DNA of 64,000 bases from positions 1,488,001-1,552,000 of the forward strand of contig CP007494.1 in assembly GCA_000612485.1 (NCBI GenBank). The letters run 5' to 3'. Under the pieces are notes generated by a model, which worked only from the letters and a program-made list of their open reading frames with translations, made no database searches and was not told where the DNA came from. This document shows, piece by piece, positions 13,344 to 21,175 of this stretch (positions are counted from its first letter, which is position 1; the number at the start of each line of letters is the position of its first letter). The DNA is from Bordetella holmesii ATCC 51541. GTDB taxonomy: Bacteria; Pseudomonadota; Gammaproteobacteria; Burkholderiales; Burkholderiaceae_B. Made by a program: the position numbers and the translations under genes.

Positions 13344-14087
13344 TCAGTTGGGCGTGCCAGGCGGCAGGTCGTCGGAGCCCTCTGGCGAGAGCGAAGCGGG
13401 TTTTTTGCGCGGACGCCCACGTTGCCCAGGTGCGACCCGGCGGCTGGCGGTGTGCGTGAGGCTGGCGATGAAGTCCGGCCCACCCAGCGCCCATTGCCCA
13501 GAGACGGCCTGCTCGATGCGTTGCGTCTGGTCGCGCGACAGGCCGTCATGCAGCAACTTGCGGTAATTGGCCTGGCGGTCAAATGGCGTATTGCCGCAAG
13601 ACCAGTAGTCCGCATGATCGGATTGCCACTGCGCGGCCGCCACACTGGAGCCGCCGGTATGGCTGGCCGCGGAAGACCAGGGCCAGGTGTCGGCCTCGAC
13701 GGACGAACCGCTGCGTACGGGATAAGTTTCAAGCCAGACCAGTGAGGGCATCACCCAGACGCCTGGCTCGAGCAGGGCCGAGCGGTAGCGTCCAGCGAAC
13801 ACACGCCCGCCTCGCAGCCGGGCGGCCAGATTGCGGCCCAGCGTCTGCATCAGGCGCGGCAGACCTTCTTCGTCGGCAGGCGTGGCCAGCAACAAGATGC
13901 GGTCATTGGCCAGGACCCAGCCGTGCACGGCGACTTTGTGGCGCTGCGCAGACTCGCCTAACCAACCGGCCAGCTGATTGAGGATGTCCGAGGGTGCGGG
14001 CTGCGAAGGCGATGCCAGCGACTGGACAAAGTTGGCCTGCACCAATTGGGGCAGCCCTGGAGCATACAGACGGGGCAGACGGGCCAT
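13344..14087 (-). CDS. Degenerate REP-associated tyrosine transposase-like protein (RAYT/Y1_Tnp fold)
   Basis: 247 residues that track the RAYT family along the whole length: MARLPRLYAPGLPQLVQANF at the start, the VHGWVL strand, LMQTLGRNLAARL, FAGRYRSALLEPG, YPVRSGSSVEADTWPWSSA and a C-terminal WALGGPDFIASL and RGRPRKKP tail. The catalytic parts are lost. The HVHLL (HUH) motif of active relatives is DRILLL here, and the Tyr of the YIELNPVRAG segment is Trp (LVWLETYPVRSG). The frame is clean, so the protein seems kept in a non-transposase role, perhaps DNA binding; RGRPRKKP resembles an AT-hook. No flanking mobile ends are seen. Confidence 0.72.
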   Translation of the reverse strand: MARLPRLYAPGLPQLVQANFVQSLASPSQPAPSDILNQLAGWLGESAQRHKVAVHGWVLANDRILLLATPADEEGLPRLMQTLGRNLAARLRGGRVFAGRYRSALLEPGVWVMPSLVWLETYPVRSGSSVEADTWPWSSAASHTGGSSVAAAQWQSDHADYWSCGNTPFDRQANYRKLLHDGLSRDQTQRIEQAVSGQWALGGPDFIASLTHTASRRVAPGQRGRPRKKPASLSPEGSDDLPPGTPN

Positions 14088-14256
14088 AGGAAGTCTCGCG
14101 GTGGCGCAAGCGCGTTAGGGAGCTATATACCCTATATAAATAGTGCCACCATCGCCTGCGGTCAAGCCCGCGATTTCGGTTCCGGAGGCACGCGACTGGT
14201 CAGGTTAACATCTGGAACTGTTTTTCAGTACTCGCAGATACACCTAGGAGCCTCGC

Positions 14257-15363
14257 ATGAAGACCAAAGCCGCCATCGCCTGGAAGGCCGGTGCCCCGTT
14301 GACCGTCGAAGAAGTCGACCTGGACGGCCCGCGTGCCGGCGAGGTGCTGATCGAAGTCAAGGCCACCGGCATCTGTCACACCGACTATTACACGCTGTCA
14401 GGTGCAGACCCGGAGGGTATTTTTCCCGCCATCCTGGGTCATGAAGGCGCCGGTGTGGTCGTCGATGTCGGGCCGGGTATGACTTCGCTGCGCAAGGGCG
14501 ATCACGTCATCCCGCTCTACACCCCCGAATGCCGCCAGTGCAAATTCTGCCTGTCGCGCAAGACCAATCTGTGCCAGGCCATTCGCAGCACGCAGGGCAA
14601 GGGCCTGATGCCCGACGGCAGCTCGCGTTTTTCCATCGACGGCAAGCCCATCTTTCACTATATGGGCACCTCCACCTTCGCCAACCACATCGTGGTGCCG
14701 GAGATCGCTGTGGCCAAGGTGCGGGAGGATGCACCCTTTGACAAGATCTGCTACATCGGTTGCGGCGTGACCACCGGTATCGGCGCCGTCGTCTATACGG
14801 CCAAGGTCGAGGCCGGCGCCAACGTCGTCGTGTTCGGCCTGGGCGGCATCGGGCTGAACGTCATCCAGGGCGCCAAAATGGTGGGCGCCGACAAGATCAT
14901 CGGTGTCGATCTGAACCCCGAGCGGGAAGCCATGGCACGCAAGTTCGGCATGACCCACTTCGTCAATCCCAGCGACGTTGAAAACGTGGTCGATCACATC
15001 GTGCAGTTGACCGATGGCGGCGCCGATTATTCCTTCGAGTGCATCGGCAACACCAAGGTGATGCGCCAGGCGCTGGAGTGCTGCCACAAGGGCTGGGGCC
15101 AGTCCATCATCATCGGTGTGGCCGAGGCGGGCGCCGAAATCAGCACCCGCCCCTTCCAACTGGTGACCGGGCGGGAATGGAAGGGCTCGGCCTTCGGCGG
15201 CGCACGTGGCCGTACCGATGTCCCCAAGATCGTGGACTGGTATATGGAAGGCAAGATCAACATCGATGATCTGATCACCCATACGCTGCCGCTGGATCGC
15301 ATCAATGAGGGGTTTGACCTGATGAAGCGTGGCGAGTCCATCCGTTCGGTCGTGCTTTACTGA
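14257..15363 (+). CDS. adhC: S-(hydroxymethyl)glutathione dehydrogenase (class III alcohol dehydrogenase)
   Basis: 368-residue zinc-dependent medium-chain dehydrogenase that oxidises S-hydroxymethylglutathione to S-formylglutathione with NAD, the first enzymatic step of glutathione-dependent formaldehyde removal. Seen: catalytic zinc site ATGICHTDYYTLSG and GHEGAGVVVDVGPG, structural zinc loop ECRQCKFCLSRKTNLC, class III segment STFANHIVVPEIAVAKV, the glycine motif VVFGLGGIGLNVIQGAK and the coenzyme Asp in IIGVDLNPER. The start follows AGGAG. The hydrolase for the next step begins 10 bases after its stop, so the two form an operon. Confidence 0.96.
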   Translation: MKTKAAIAWKAGAPLTVEEVDLDGPRAGEVLIEVKATGICHTDYYTLSGADPEGIFPAILGHEGAGVVVDVGPGMTSLRKGDHVIPLYTPECRQCKFCLSRKTNLCQAIRSTQGKGLMPDGSSRFSIDGKPIFHYMGTSTFANHIVVPEIAVAKVREDAPFDKICYIGCGVTTGIGAVVYTAKVEAGANVVVFGLGGIGLNVIQGAKMVGADKIIGVDLNPEREAMARKFGMTHFVNPSDVENVVDHIVQLTDGGADYSFECIGNTKVMRQALECCHKGWGQSIIIGVAEAGAEISTRPFQLVTGREWKGSAFGGARGRTDVPKIVDWYMEGKINIDDLITHTLPLDRINEGFDLMKRGESIRSVVLY

Positions 15364-15373
15364 CGGACAGGCT

Positions 15374-16213
15374 ATGGAACTGCTCTCTGAACACCGGGCT
15401 TTCGGCGGACGCCAGCGCTTTTACCGCCATGATTCCACCGCGATCGGCCTGCCCATGCGGTTTTCGGTCTTTCTGCCCCGGCAGGCCGAAAACGGCCGCG
15501 TGCCAGTGCTGTTTTATCTGGCCGGGCTGACCTGCACCGAAGAAACGTTCATGATCAAGGCTGGCGCCCAGCGTCTGGCCGCCGAGCACGGCCTCATGCT
15601 GGTCAGTTGCGACACCAGCCCGCGTGGTGCGGCAGCGCCGGGTGAGGCCGAGCACTGGGATTTTGGCGTCGGTGCGGGCTTTTATCTGGATGCGAGCAGT
15701 GAGCCGTACGCGGCGCACTACCGCATGGAAAGCTACGTGGCTCAGGAGCTGTTCGATCTGGCGACCCGTGAACTGCCCGGCGATGCCGCGCGCGCCGGCA
15801 TCTTTGGCCATTCCATGGGCGGGCATGGTGCGCTGACCCTGGCCCTGCGTCATCCCGGGCGCTGGGCAAGCGTTTCGGCTTTCGCGCCGATCGCCGCGCC
15901 GATGCGCTGCCCATGGGGCCAGAAGGCCTTCTCGGGCTATCTGGGGCAGGACCGTGCGGGGTGGGCGCAGCACGACGCCAGCGAGCTGATGCTTGGCCTG
16001 AAAAATCCCTATCCGCAGGGCATATTGATTGATCAAGGGCTGTCGGATCAATTCCTGGCCGAGCAACTGTATCCCGAGGTGTTCGAAGCGGCTTGCCAGC
16101 ATGCCGGCCAGGCGCTGACCTTGCGCCGCCACGAAGGCTATGACCACGGCTACTACTTCATCTCGACCTTCATGGCGGATCACATCCGGTTTCACGTCGA
16201 GCGCTTGCGTTAA
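15374..16213 (+). CDS. fghA: S-formylglutathione hydrolase
   Basis: 279-residue alpha/beta hydrolase (esterase D family) that hydrolyses S-formylglutathione to formate and glutathione, completing formaldehyde detoxification with adhC just upstream. Start ATG 15374, behind GGACAGG. Seen: oxyanion region LFYLAGLTCTEETFMIKAGA, SCDTSPRG, nucleophile elbow IFGHSMGGHGALTLALRHP with catalytic Ser, CPWGQKAFSGYLG, and a C-terminal His in GYDHGYYFISTFMADHIRFH. Length equals the family norm. Confidence 0.95.
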   Translation: MELLSEHRAFGGRQRFYRHDSTAIGLPMRFSVFLPRQAENGRVPVLFYLAGLTCTEETFMIKAGAQRLAAEHGLMLVSCDTSPRGAAAPGEAEHWDFGVGAGFYLDASSEPYAAHYRMESYVAQELFDLATRELPGDAARAGIFGHSMGGHGALTLALRHPGRWASVSAFAPIAAPMRCPWGQKAFSGYLGQDRAGWAQHDASELMLGLKNPYPQGILIDQGLSDQFLAEQLYPEVFEAACQHAGQALTLRRHEGYDHGYYFISTFMADHIRFHVERLR

Positions 16214-16270
16214 GGCCTGGCCGGCGGGCCGCTTTTATACTTTCGCGACCCCTGACTGGAGCGCCTGTCC

Positions 16271-16960
16271 TTGACTGATCTGCTGACGCCTTTCGTGTGG
16301 ACCGCCCTGGTGGCGGTCATCGTGCTTCTGCTTGGCCTGGGCATGCTGCTGGGCAGCGGTGGCGGGCGTGACGACATGGGCCGCAAGACCTTCCGTCTGC
16401 GGCCCGTGCGGCGCGTTGTCGGCTTGCTGCTGGCCGCGCTGGCTTGTGTCTCGGTTCTGCTGGCGTTGTCGCTGCTGCAGTTCTTCCGTTTGACGACCGA
16501 TCAACCGGTTGCCGAGATCCAGGTCAGCCGCCAGAACGACAATCAATACCTGGTGTCGGCGCGGGCCGAGGGGCTGGGGCAGCGCGACTACACCCTTTAT
16601 GGCGACGAATGGCAGATCGATGCCAAGGTGGTTCGCTGGCGGTTGCCGGCGCTGATGGCGGGCGCTCCGCCGCTATACCGCCTGGAGCGGCTGTCGGGCC
16701 GTTATCGCGACGTGCAGCGCGAGCAAAGTGGCACCCGCTCGGTGTACGCCCTGGATGATTGGCCTGTGCCGGATATCAGCGCTGTCAAAGGCTGGTTGCC
16801 GGGATGGCTGCCCTTTGTGGACGTCACCTATGGCAGTGCGGCATACATGCCTCTTTTCGAGGGGGCCCGCTACCAGGTGTTGTTCGATGCGCGCGGCGCG
16901 TTGTTCATCCGTCCTGCCGACGCGGCCACGGAAGCGGGCTTGAGGCAGCGCGGCTGGTAG
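16271..16960 (+). CDS. Unknown membrane protein with two N-terminal helices
   Basis: 229 residues from a TTG start that has GGAG about 9 bases upstream. Two hydrophobic helices (about residues 7-28 and 47-70) precede a soluble C-terminal domain with SRQNDNQYLVSARAEGLGQ, DYTLYGDEWQIDAKVVRWRL and YRLERLSGRYRDVQREQSG. That domain would face the periplasm if the helices form a hairpin with both ends outside. I do not recognise a function. It follows fghA by 57 bases in the same direction and could be cotranscribed. The frame is uninterrupted and codon use is like the neighbours. Confidence 0.72.
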   Translation: MTDLLTPFVWTALVAVIVLLLGLGMLLGSGGGRDDMGRKTFRLRPVRRVVGLLLAALACVSVLLALSLLQFFRLTTDQPVAEIQVSRQNDNQYLVSARAEGLGQRDYTLYGDEWQIDAKVVRWRLPALMAGAPPLYRLERLSGRYRDVQREQSGTRSVYALDDWPVPDISAVKGWLPGWLPFVDVTYGSAAYMPLFEGARYQVLFDARGALFIRPADAATEAGLRQRGW

Positions 16961-17056
16961 CCGCTGGCGCTTGGTCCAATTGTGGCCCCGCGGCGCGCCC
17001 ATGCGTACCCGTGGCTTTCTACACTGGGGCAGTTCCTCATCCGCACAGGAGTGCCC

Positions 17057-17509
17057 ATGCAACACGGTGTTCACGCCGCTCGGCGATGGTTGACTGCGGT
17101 GTCGGCCGCGCTCACCCTGGGGGCGGGCGCGCAGGCGCAGGATGCCCTGATTACCTTCACCAGCACGCGTGACGTTGGCCAGACGGTCGCGCAATTGCGC
17201 ACCGGCCTGGCAGCGCATGGCATGACGGTCTTTGCCGAGATCGACCATGCCGCTGCCGCCCAGGCTGCCGGTCTGGACATGCCCCCGACGCGGGTGCTCA
17301 TCTTTGGCAACCCCAAGGCGGGCACGCCATTGATGCTGGCCGAACCCGACTTGGCGCTGGATTTGCCGCTGCGCGTGTTGGTGCGGGAGCGTGCGGGCCG
17401 GGTTGAGGTGTTGATGCACAGGTTGCCCAGTCCGGGGTTGCCGGCCGACCGGCAAGGCGGACTGGCCGCGGCCGCCGATCTGGTGGCCAGGAGCATGGGC
17501 CAAAAATAA
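17057..17509 (+). CDS. Secreted DUF302-domain protein
   Basis: 150 residues: a signal peptide (to about AQAQ, residue 28) followed by a DUF302 domain, seen in FTSTRDVGQTVAQLRTGLAA, GMTVFAEIDHAAAAQAAG, PPTRVLIFGNPKAGTPLM and PLRVLVRERAGRVEV. Function of the family is unknown; it is a small periplasmic alpha/beta domain. Start ATG 17057 after AGGAG. The TAA stop is part of the 8-bp target duplication AAAAATAA of IS1001 copy 2, so the element landed at the last base of the gene without changing its product. Confidence 0.85.
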   Translation: MQHGVHAARRWLTAVSAALTLGAGAQAQDALITFTSTRDVGQTVAQLRTGLAAHGMTVFAEIDHAAAAQAAGLDMPPTRVLIFGNPKAGTPLMLAEPDLALDLPLRVLVRERAGRVEVLMHRLPSPGLPADRQGGLAAAADLVARSMGQK

Positions 17510-17512
17510 GGT

Positions 17513-18733
17513 TCATCGAGGAATACCGGGGAATGCAGACCGGATCTTGAGGAAGAAGTACTCCTGATCGCGGTAGCCGTAGGCGCGGCGCTTGATGACT
17601 TTGATGGTGTTGTTGATGCCCTCGACGATGCTGGTGTTGAGCCGGTGGCGACAGCGAGACAGAATCCCGTGCAGATAGGCTTTTAGCTTGAGCGCGAAGT
17701 GAGCCAAGGCGGCGATGCCGCTGCCCTGAGCCTGTTGCAGCCAGTGATCCCATGCCTGGCGGGCGTAGCCGGGGTGTTGGTAGAACCACAGCTGTTTGAG
17801 CTCATCGCGCATCAGATAAGCGGTGAGCAAGGGCTGGTTGGCCTGGAGCAACTCGTCCAACTTTACCGATTGGCACGGATCGAGGTTTTTGCGATTGCGC
17901 AGCAGTAGCCAGCGACTGGACTTGATCACCCGGCGGGCCGGCTTGTCGTGCCGCAACTGGTTCGCTTGGTCTACACGCACCCGGTCTATCACTTCACGGC
18001 CGTACTTGGCCACGACGTGGAACAGGTCGTAGACGATCTCGGCGTTGGGGCAGTTGGCCTGGATCTCCAGCTCATAGGCCGTCGTCATGTCGATCGCTAC
18101 GGCCCGGATCTGCTGGGCAACTCCTGTTGGCAGTTGTTCGAAGAAGGCTCTGGCCGTCTCGCGCGAGCGGCCATCACCGATCCATAGCACCTGACGGCGG
18201 ATCGGATCGACAACGACCGTGGCATAACGATGGCCCTTGTGTAGAGCGAACTCGTCCATCGCTAGGTAGTGGATCTGGCTCCAGTCCGGCTCTTGGATCG
18301 CCCGTCGCAGCAGGGCCTTGTCCAGCGCCTTGACCGTGTGCCAACCCAGTTGGAAGAAGCGCGCCACGGCCAGAATGTTGCTGGACTCAAGCAACTGGCT
18401 GACCGCCTCGGCCAGCCGGTCGGTCACTCGCTGGTAACGGCCCAGCCAGCTCAGCCTCTCCAGATGCGGTCCACCGCACTGCTCGCACCAGACCCGCCGA
18501 CGCGGCACTACCAGCGTCACTCGCAGCGCCATTAGCGGCAGATCCCGCACCCGGCGCGTGGTCGTCTCATGCACCTGCCGACATCGGTTGCCGCAGTGCT
18601 CGCAGTGCATCGTTCGCGCTGAAGGCTTCAGGTAAATCGTGACCGTCCGGCTCTCACCTTCAGGCCACACGACCCGCTCCACCCGATAACCTTCCCACCC
18701 ACCCAACCTCTCGATCGTCTTGCGGTCCAGCAT
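17513..18733 (-). CDS. tnpA: IS1001-type transposase, copy 2
   Basis: 406 residues from ATG 18733, the same protein as in copy 1. Zinc-binding CEHCGNRC, the first Asp in LAMDEFALHKG, the second in VAIDMTTAYE and the late Glu in VEGINNTIKV are all present. Only scattered silent base differences are seen (for example around 18121-18126). Intact, so this element and copy 1 can be expected to be mobile. Transcription of the transposase runs away from rpoH. Confidence 0.93.
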   Translation of the reverse strand: MLDRKTIERLGGWEGYRVERVVWPEGESRTVTIYLKPSARTMHCEHCGNRCRQVHETTTRRVRDLPLMALRVTLVVPRRRVWCEQCGGPHLERLSWLGRYQRVTDRLAEAVSQLLESSNILAVARFFQLGWHTVKALDKALLRRAIQEPDWSQIHYLAMDEFALHKGHRYATVVVDPIRRQVLWIGDGRSRETARAFFEQLPTGVAQQIRAVAIDMTTAYELEIQANCPNAEIVYDLFHVVAKYGREVIDRVRVDQANQLRHDKPARRVIKSSRWLLLRNRKNLDPCQSVKLDELLQANQPLLTAYLMRDELKQLWFYQHPGYARQAWDHWLQQAQGSGIAALAHFALKLKAYLHGILSRCRHRLNTSIVEGINNTIKVIKRRAYGYRDQEYFFLKIRSAFPGIPR

Positions 18734-18742
18734 GATCCCGGC

Positions 18743-18770
18743 CTTGATCCTTGAAAAATCAAGGATCAAG
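18743..18770 (-). repeat. IS1001 start-region hairpin, copy 2
   Basis: Perfect 12-bp stem CTTGATCCTTGA / TCAAGGATCAAG with an AAAA loop (plus strand), ahead of the transposase ATG; identical to the copy 1 hairpin. Confidence 0.7.
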
Positions 18771-18883
18771 CGTAACGGCAATCAAGCACGGCTCCACGCT
18801 ATTCCGCGATGAACCAAAAATAATAGGGACGCGGCTGCTGCAACCCGTTGGAACCGGAACTTTGTTGCAGTGCAGGGGTCGAA

Positions 18884-18910
18884 TTAGCACTCAAAGATTT
18901 GGAGTGCTAA
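18884..18910 (+). promoter_or_regulatory. CIRCE operator (HrcA binding site) upstream of rpoH
   Basis: TTAGCACTC, nine bases, GAGTGCTAA: an exact match to the CIRCE consensus. It ends 46 bases before the rpoH ATG. Family knowledge: HrcA binds CIRCE and represses heat-shock genes; here it places the heat-shock sigma factor under HrcA. Confidence 0.95.
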
Positions 18911-18956
18911 CATCAAGCTGATGCCCGTTTACCCCTCGTTCCATGGAGGCCGCAAT

Positions 18957-19844
18957 ATGAATTCAGCCAGTCCCTCGTTGGCCACCTCGGGCAACGCCTT
19001 GGCCTTGGCGGTTGCCAATCCCGGTGCGTTGGGCACGATCGATGCCTATATTTCGACGGTCAATCGCCTGCCAGTTCTCACGCTCGAGCAAGAGTCCTCG
19101 CTGGCGCGCCGTCTGCGCGATGGTGACGACCTCGAAGCCGCCCGCGAACTGGTGCTGTCGCACCTGCGCCTGGTGGTGTCGGTCGCTCGTCAGTACCTGG
19201 GGTACGGATTGCCGCATGCCGACCTCATCCAGGAAGGCAATGTCGGCCTGATGAAGGCCGTCAAACGTTTCGACCCCGAGCGCGGGGTGCGTCTGGTTTC
19301 CTTTGCCGTGCATTGGATCAAGGCCGAAATCCACGAATACATCATCCGCAATTGGCGCCTGGTCAAAGTGGCCACCACCAAGGCCCAGCGCAAGCTGTTC
19401 TTCAATCTGCGCAGCATGCGCCCGGATGGTCAGACGCTCGATACCGAGCAGGTCGACCGTATCGCCCGCGAACTCAACGTCCGCCGCGAGGATGTCAGTG
19501 AGATGGAGGTTCGCCTGTCGGGCCGCGATCTTTCGCTCGAGAATCAGGACGATGACGATGACAGCTATGCGCCCATCGCGTATCTGTCGGACGAATGCCG
19601 CGAAGAGCCCACCCGTGTGCTTGAGCGCAAGGCGCGCGATGATTTGCAGGGCCAGGGCCTGGCCGATGCCATCAAGGCGCTGGATGCGCGCTCGCGCCGC
19701 ATCGTCGAAGCCCGTTGGCTGCAGGACGACGGCGGTGCCACGCTGCATGAACTCGCCGCGGAGTTCGGGGTGTCGGCCGAGCGCATCCGCCAGATCGAGG
19801 CGGCGGCGCTGAAAAAAATGCGTGGCACGCTGGCGGCTGCCTGA
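18957..19844 (+). CDS. rpoH: RNA polymerase heat-shock sigma factor RpoH (sigma-32)
   Basis: 295 residues; start ATG 18957 after GGAGG. Sigma-70 family regions in order: 1.2/2.1 (TLEQESSLARRLRDGDDLEA), region 2.2 LRLVVSVARQYLGYGLPHAD, 2.3/2.4 LMKAVKRFDPERGVRLVSFA and VHWIKAEIHEYIIRNWRLVK, the RpoH box AQRKLFFNLRSM that marks sigma-32, and the region 4.2 helix-turn-helix LHELAAEFGVSAERIRQIEA. It directs RNA polymerase to heat-shock promoters. A perfect CIRCE lies upstream and IS1001 copy 2 lies 141 bases before the start. A terminator follows. Confidence 0.96.
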   Translation: MNSASPSLATSGNALALAVANPGALGTIDAYISTVNRLPVLTLEQESSLARRLRDGDDLEAARELVLSHLRLVVSVARQYLGYGLPHADLIQEGNVGLMKAVKRFDPERGVRLVSFAVHWIKAEIHEYIIRNWRLVKVATTKAQRKLFFNLRSMRPDGQTLDTEQVDRIARELNVRREDVSEMEVRLSGRDLSLENQDDDDDSYAPIAYLSDECREEPTRVLERKARDDLQGQGLADAIKALDARSRRIVEARWLQDDGGATLHELAAEFGVSAERIRQIEAAALKKMRGTLAAA

Positions 19845-19862
19845 TCGCTGCCTTGCCAAGCG

Positions 19863-19892
19863 AAATGCCTGCCCCTTCGGGCAGGCATTTTT
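19863..19892 (+). terminator. Rho-independent terminator after rpoH
   Basis: AAATGCCTGCCC, loop CTTC, GGGCAGGCATTT, then TTC; 18 bases past the rpoH stop. Confidence 0.9.
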
Positions 19893-19984
19893 CATTTGCG
19901 GCGCATGAATACGGCAGCAGGCCTTGGGGGTCCGACACTGATTGATACAAAATCGGCGCCGATCAGGGACCTCGGCCAGAAACT

Positions 19985-20131
19985 TATGGCCCGCGGCCAG
20001 GACTAATAAGCATAGACAGCAAGCTGGGTTTGTCTTGCCGTTTTGTCGTCCGTCTCGGCTTCTCCTCTTTCCCCTCCCCTATGAGACGGACGGTTTACGG
20101 GGCACCTACGCATATCGGTGCCCCGTTTTTT
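19985..20131 (+). ncRNA. Candidate small RNA with a CU-rich hairpin loop
   Basis: No protein is encoded between the rpoH terminator and 20159. Two stem-loops follow each other. The first has a 10-bp perfect stem CGTCCGTCTC / GAGACGGACG (20047-20056 with 20083-20092) and a 26-base loop made almost only of C and T, including TCTCCTC and CCCCTCCCC. The second (20097-20126), ACGGGGCACC / GGTGCCCCGT, is followed by TTTTTT and is a clear terminator. The terminator has no gene before it on this strand after rpoH's own terminator, so it probably ends an independent transcript. The loop could pair with Shine-Dalgarno sequences. The 5' end is not defined; 19985 is a guess. Confidence 0.55.
20097..20131 (+). 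terminator. Rho-independent terminator of the candidate small RNA
   Basis: 10-bp stem ACGGGGCACC / GGTGCCCCGT with a 10-base loop and a T6 tail. Confidence 0.85.
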
Positions 20132-20158
20132 ATTGTCTGGGATCCACGCGCCTGCCGC

Positions 20159-20989
20159 TCACGCCGCGCTTTCGAGCGGCAGGGGTTCGTCGCGCAGGGC
20201 GGCCCAGGTCGCGGCATCCAGGCGTCGAACCCCGGTGGCAATCGAGCCGTCGGCGTAGAGCTTGAGCCAACGGTAGCCCGGCGCTTGCGGGTCGACGGCG
20301 TAGTGGCCGTTATCCAAACGGAACTGAAAGCTGGTCGATGGCGTGCCGAGCATGCGCAGGTGATGATGCCGGCAGTCGAACTCCTGGTGGATATGGCCCC
20401 ATAGCGCGACCCGCGCTTGCGGATGATCCGACAGGCGCGCGAAGACCGCCGCGGCATTGTCGACCATGAGGGTGTCGTGTTCGGCGCCTTCGACGCGGGC
20501 AAGGTTATGGTGCAGCGCAACGAGAACATGGCGCTCGCCCGCTTCCCGCAGGGCTTGGTCGAGCAGCGCGAACTGCCCCGCGTCGATGTGGCCAAAATCT
20601 TGCCCGGGGACCGTGGAGTCCAACATGATGATCCGCCAGCCCGGCAGATCGTGTACGGGTTGTGACCAATCGCTCAACTGCTGGCGCATCTGGCCGGCGG
20701 CGTCGTGATTGCCCATCACGCAGCGCACGGGGTGTGCCACGTCCCGCAGATGCGCGCGCAGCCGCTGGTAGGCCGCCGCGCTGCCATCCTGGGCGAGGTC
20801 GCCGGTCAGCAGCATGAGATCGGGGCTGCCCTCTTGCCGCCGGGCGAGGTCGAGCACGGCGCGCAGGCTGGCATCCGTATTGACGCCGAACATGCGCGCT
20901 TGCGGATCCTGCAGCAGATGCGAGTCGGTCAATTGCAGTAGCAAGGCCGGTGCATCCTGGGGGCGTGCGTCGAGCGGAGCAGAGAGCAA
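20159..20989 (-). CDS. cpdA: Metallophosphoesterase, CpdA-like 3',5'-cyclic nucleotide phosphodiesterase
   Basis: 276 residues, the same length as E. coli CpdA. The class III phosphodiesterase metal motifs appear in order: LLQLTDSHL (Asp/His), LLTGDLAQDGS, VMGNHD, VALHHN and ALWGHIHQEFD, matching D-x-H, G-D, G-N-H-D, H and G-H-x-H. It would hydrolyse cAMP in the cytoplasm. The C-terminal GTPSTSFQF resembles the substrate-side loop of CpdA. It is transcribed divergently from the antiporter gene at 21176, whose partner domain binds cyclic nucleotide; this is suggestive only. Confidence 0.88.
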   Translation of the reverse strand: MLSAPLDARPQDAPALLLQLTDSHLLQDPQARMFGVNTDASLRAVLDLARRQEGSPDLMLLTGDLAQDGSAAAYQRLRAHLRDVAHPVRCVMGNHDAAGQMRQQLSDWSQPVHDLPGWRIIMLDSTVPGQDFGHIDAGQFALLDQALREAGERHVLVALHHNLARVEGAEHDTLMVDNAAAVFARLSDHPQARVALWGHIHQEFDCRHHHLRMLGTPSTSFQFRLDNGHYAVDPQAPGYRWLKLYADGSIATGVRRLDAATWAALRDEPLPLESAA

Positions 20990-21175
20990 AGGCCTCTCCC
21001 AGTATTGGAAAGCGCCAACGTTAGCGAAAAAACGGTCGATAGGCGTGGTTTGCCACGGCGACAGGCGTAACCAAGTGTGGGCGTCTGCCGGTCAGCGCGC
21101 AACGCACACGCGGCGGGTTCATGGGAAAAAGACGCTATCCTTGGGCCTTGACCTCTTGCGCCACCGCGCCTTCCC

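Larger units (their letters stand above)
17510..18815 (-). mobile_element. IS1001-type insertion sequence, copy 2
   Basis: 1306 bp with the same ends as copy 1, inserted in the opposite orientation. Target duplications AAAAATAA at 17502-17509 and 18816-18823. It separates the DUF302 gene from the rpoH control region; the CIRCE operator starts 69 bases after its right end. Confidence 0.95.

Noticed and set aside
11926..18815. Composite transposon formed by IS1001 copies 1 and 2 in opposite orientation carrying adhC-fghA.
   Set aside because: Each copy has its own separate target duplication (A7 and AAAAATAA), so they inserted independently; the genes between are ordinary chromosomal genes.
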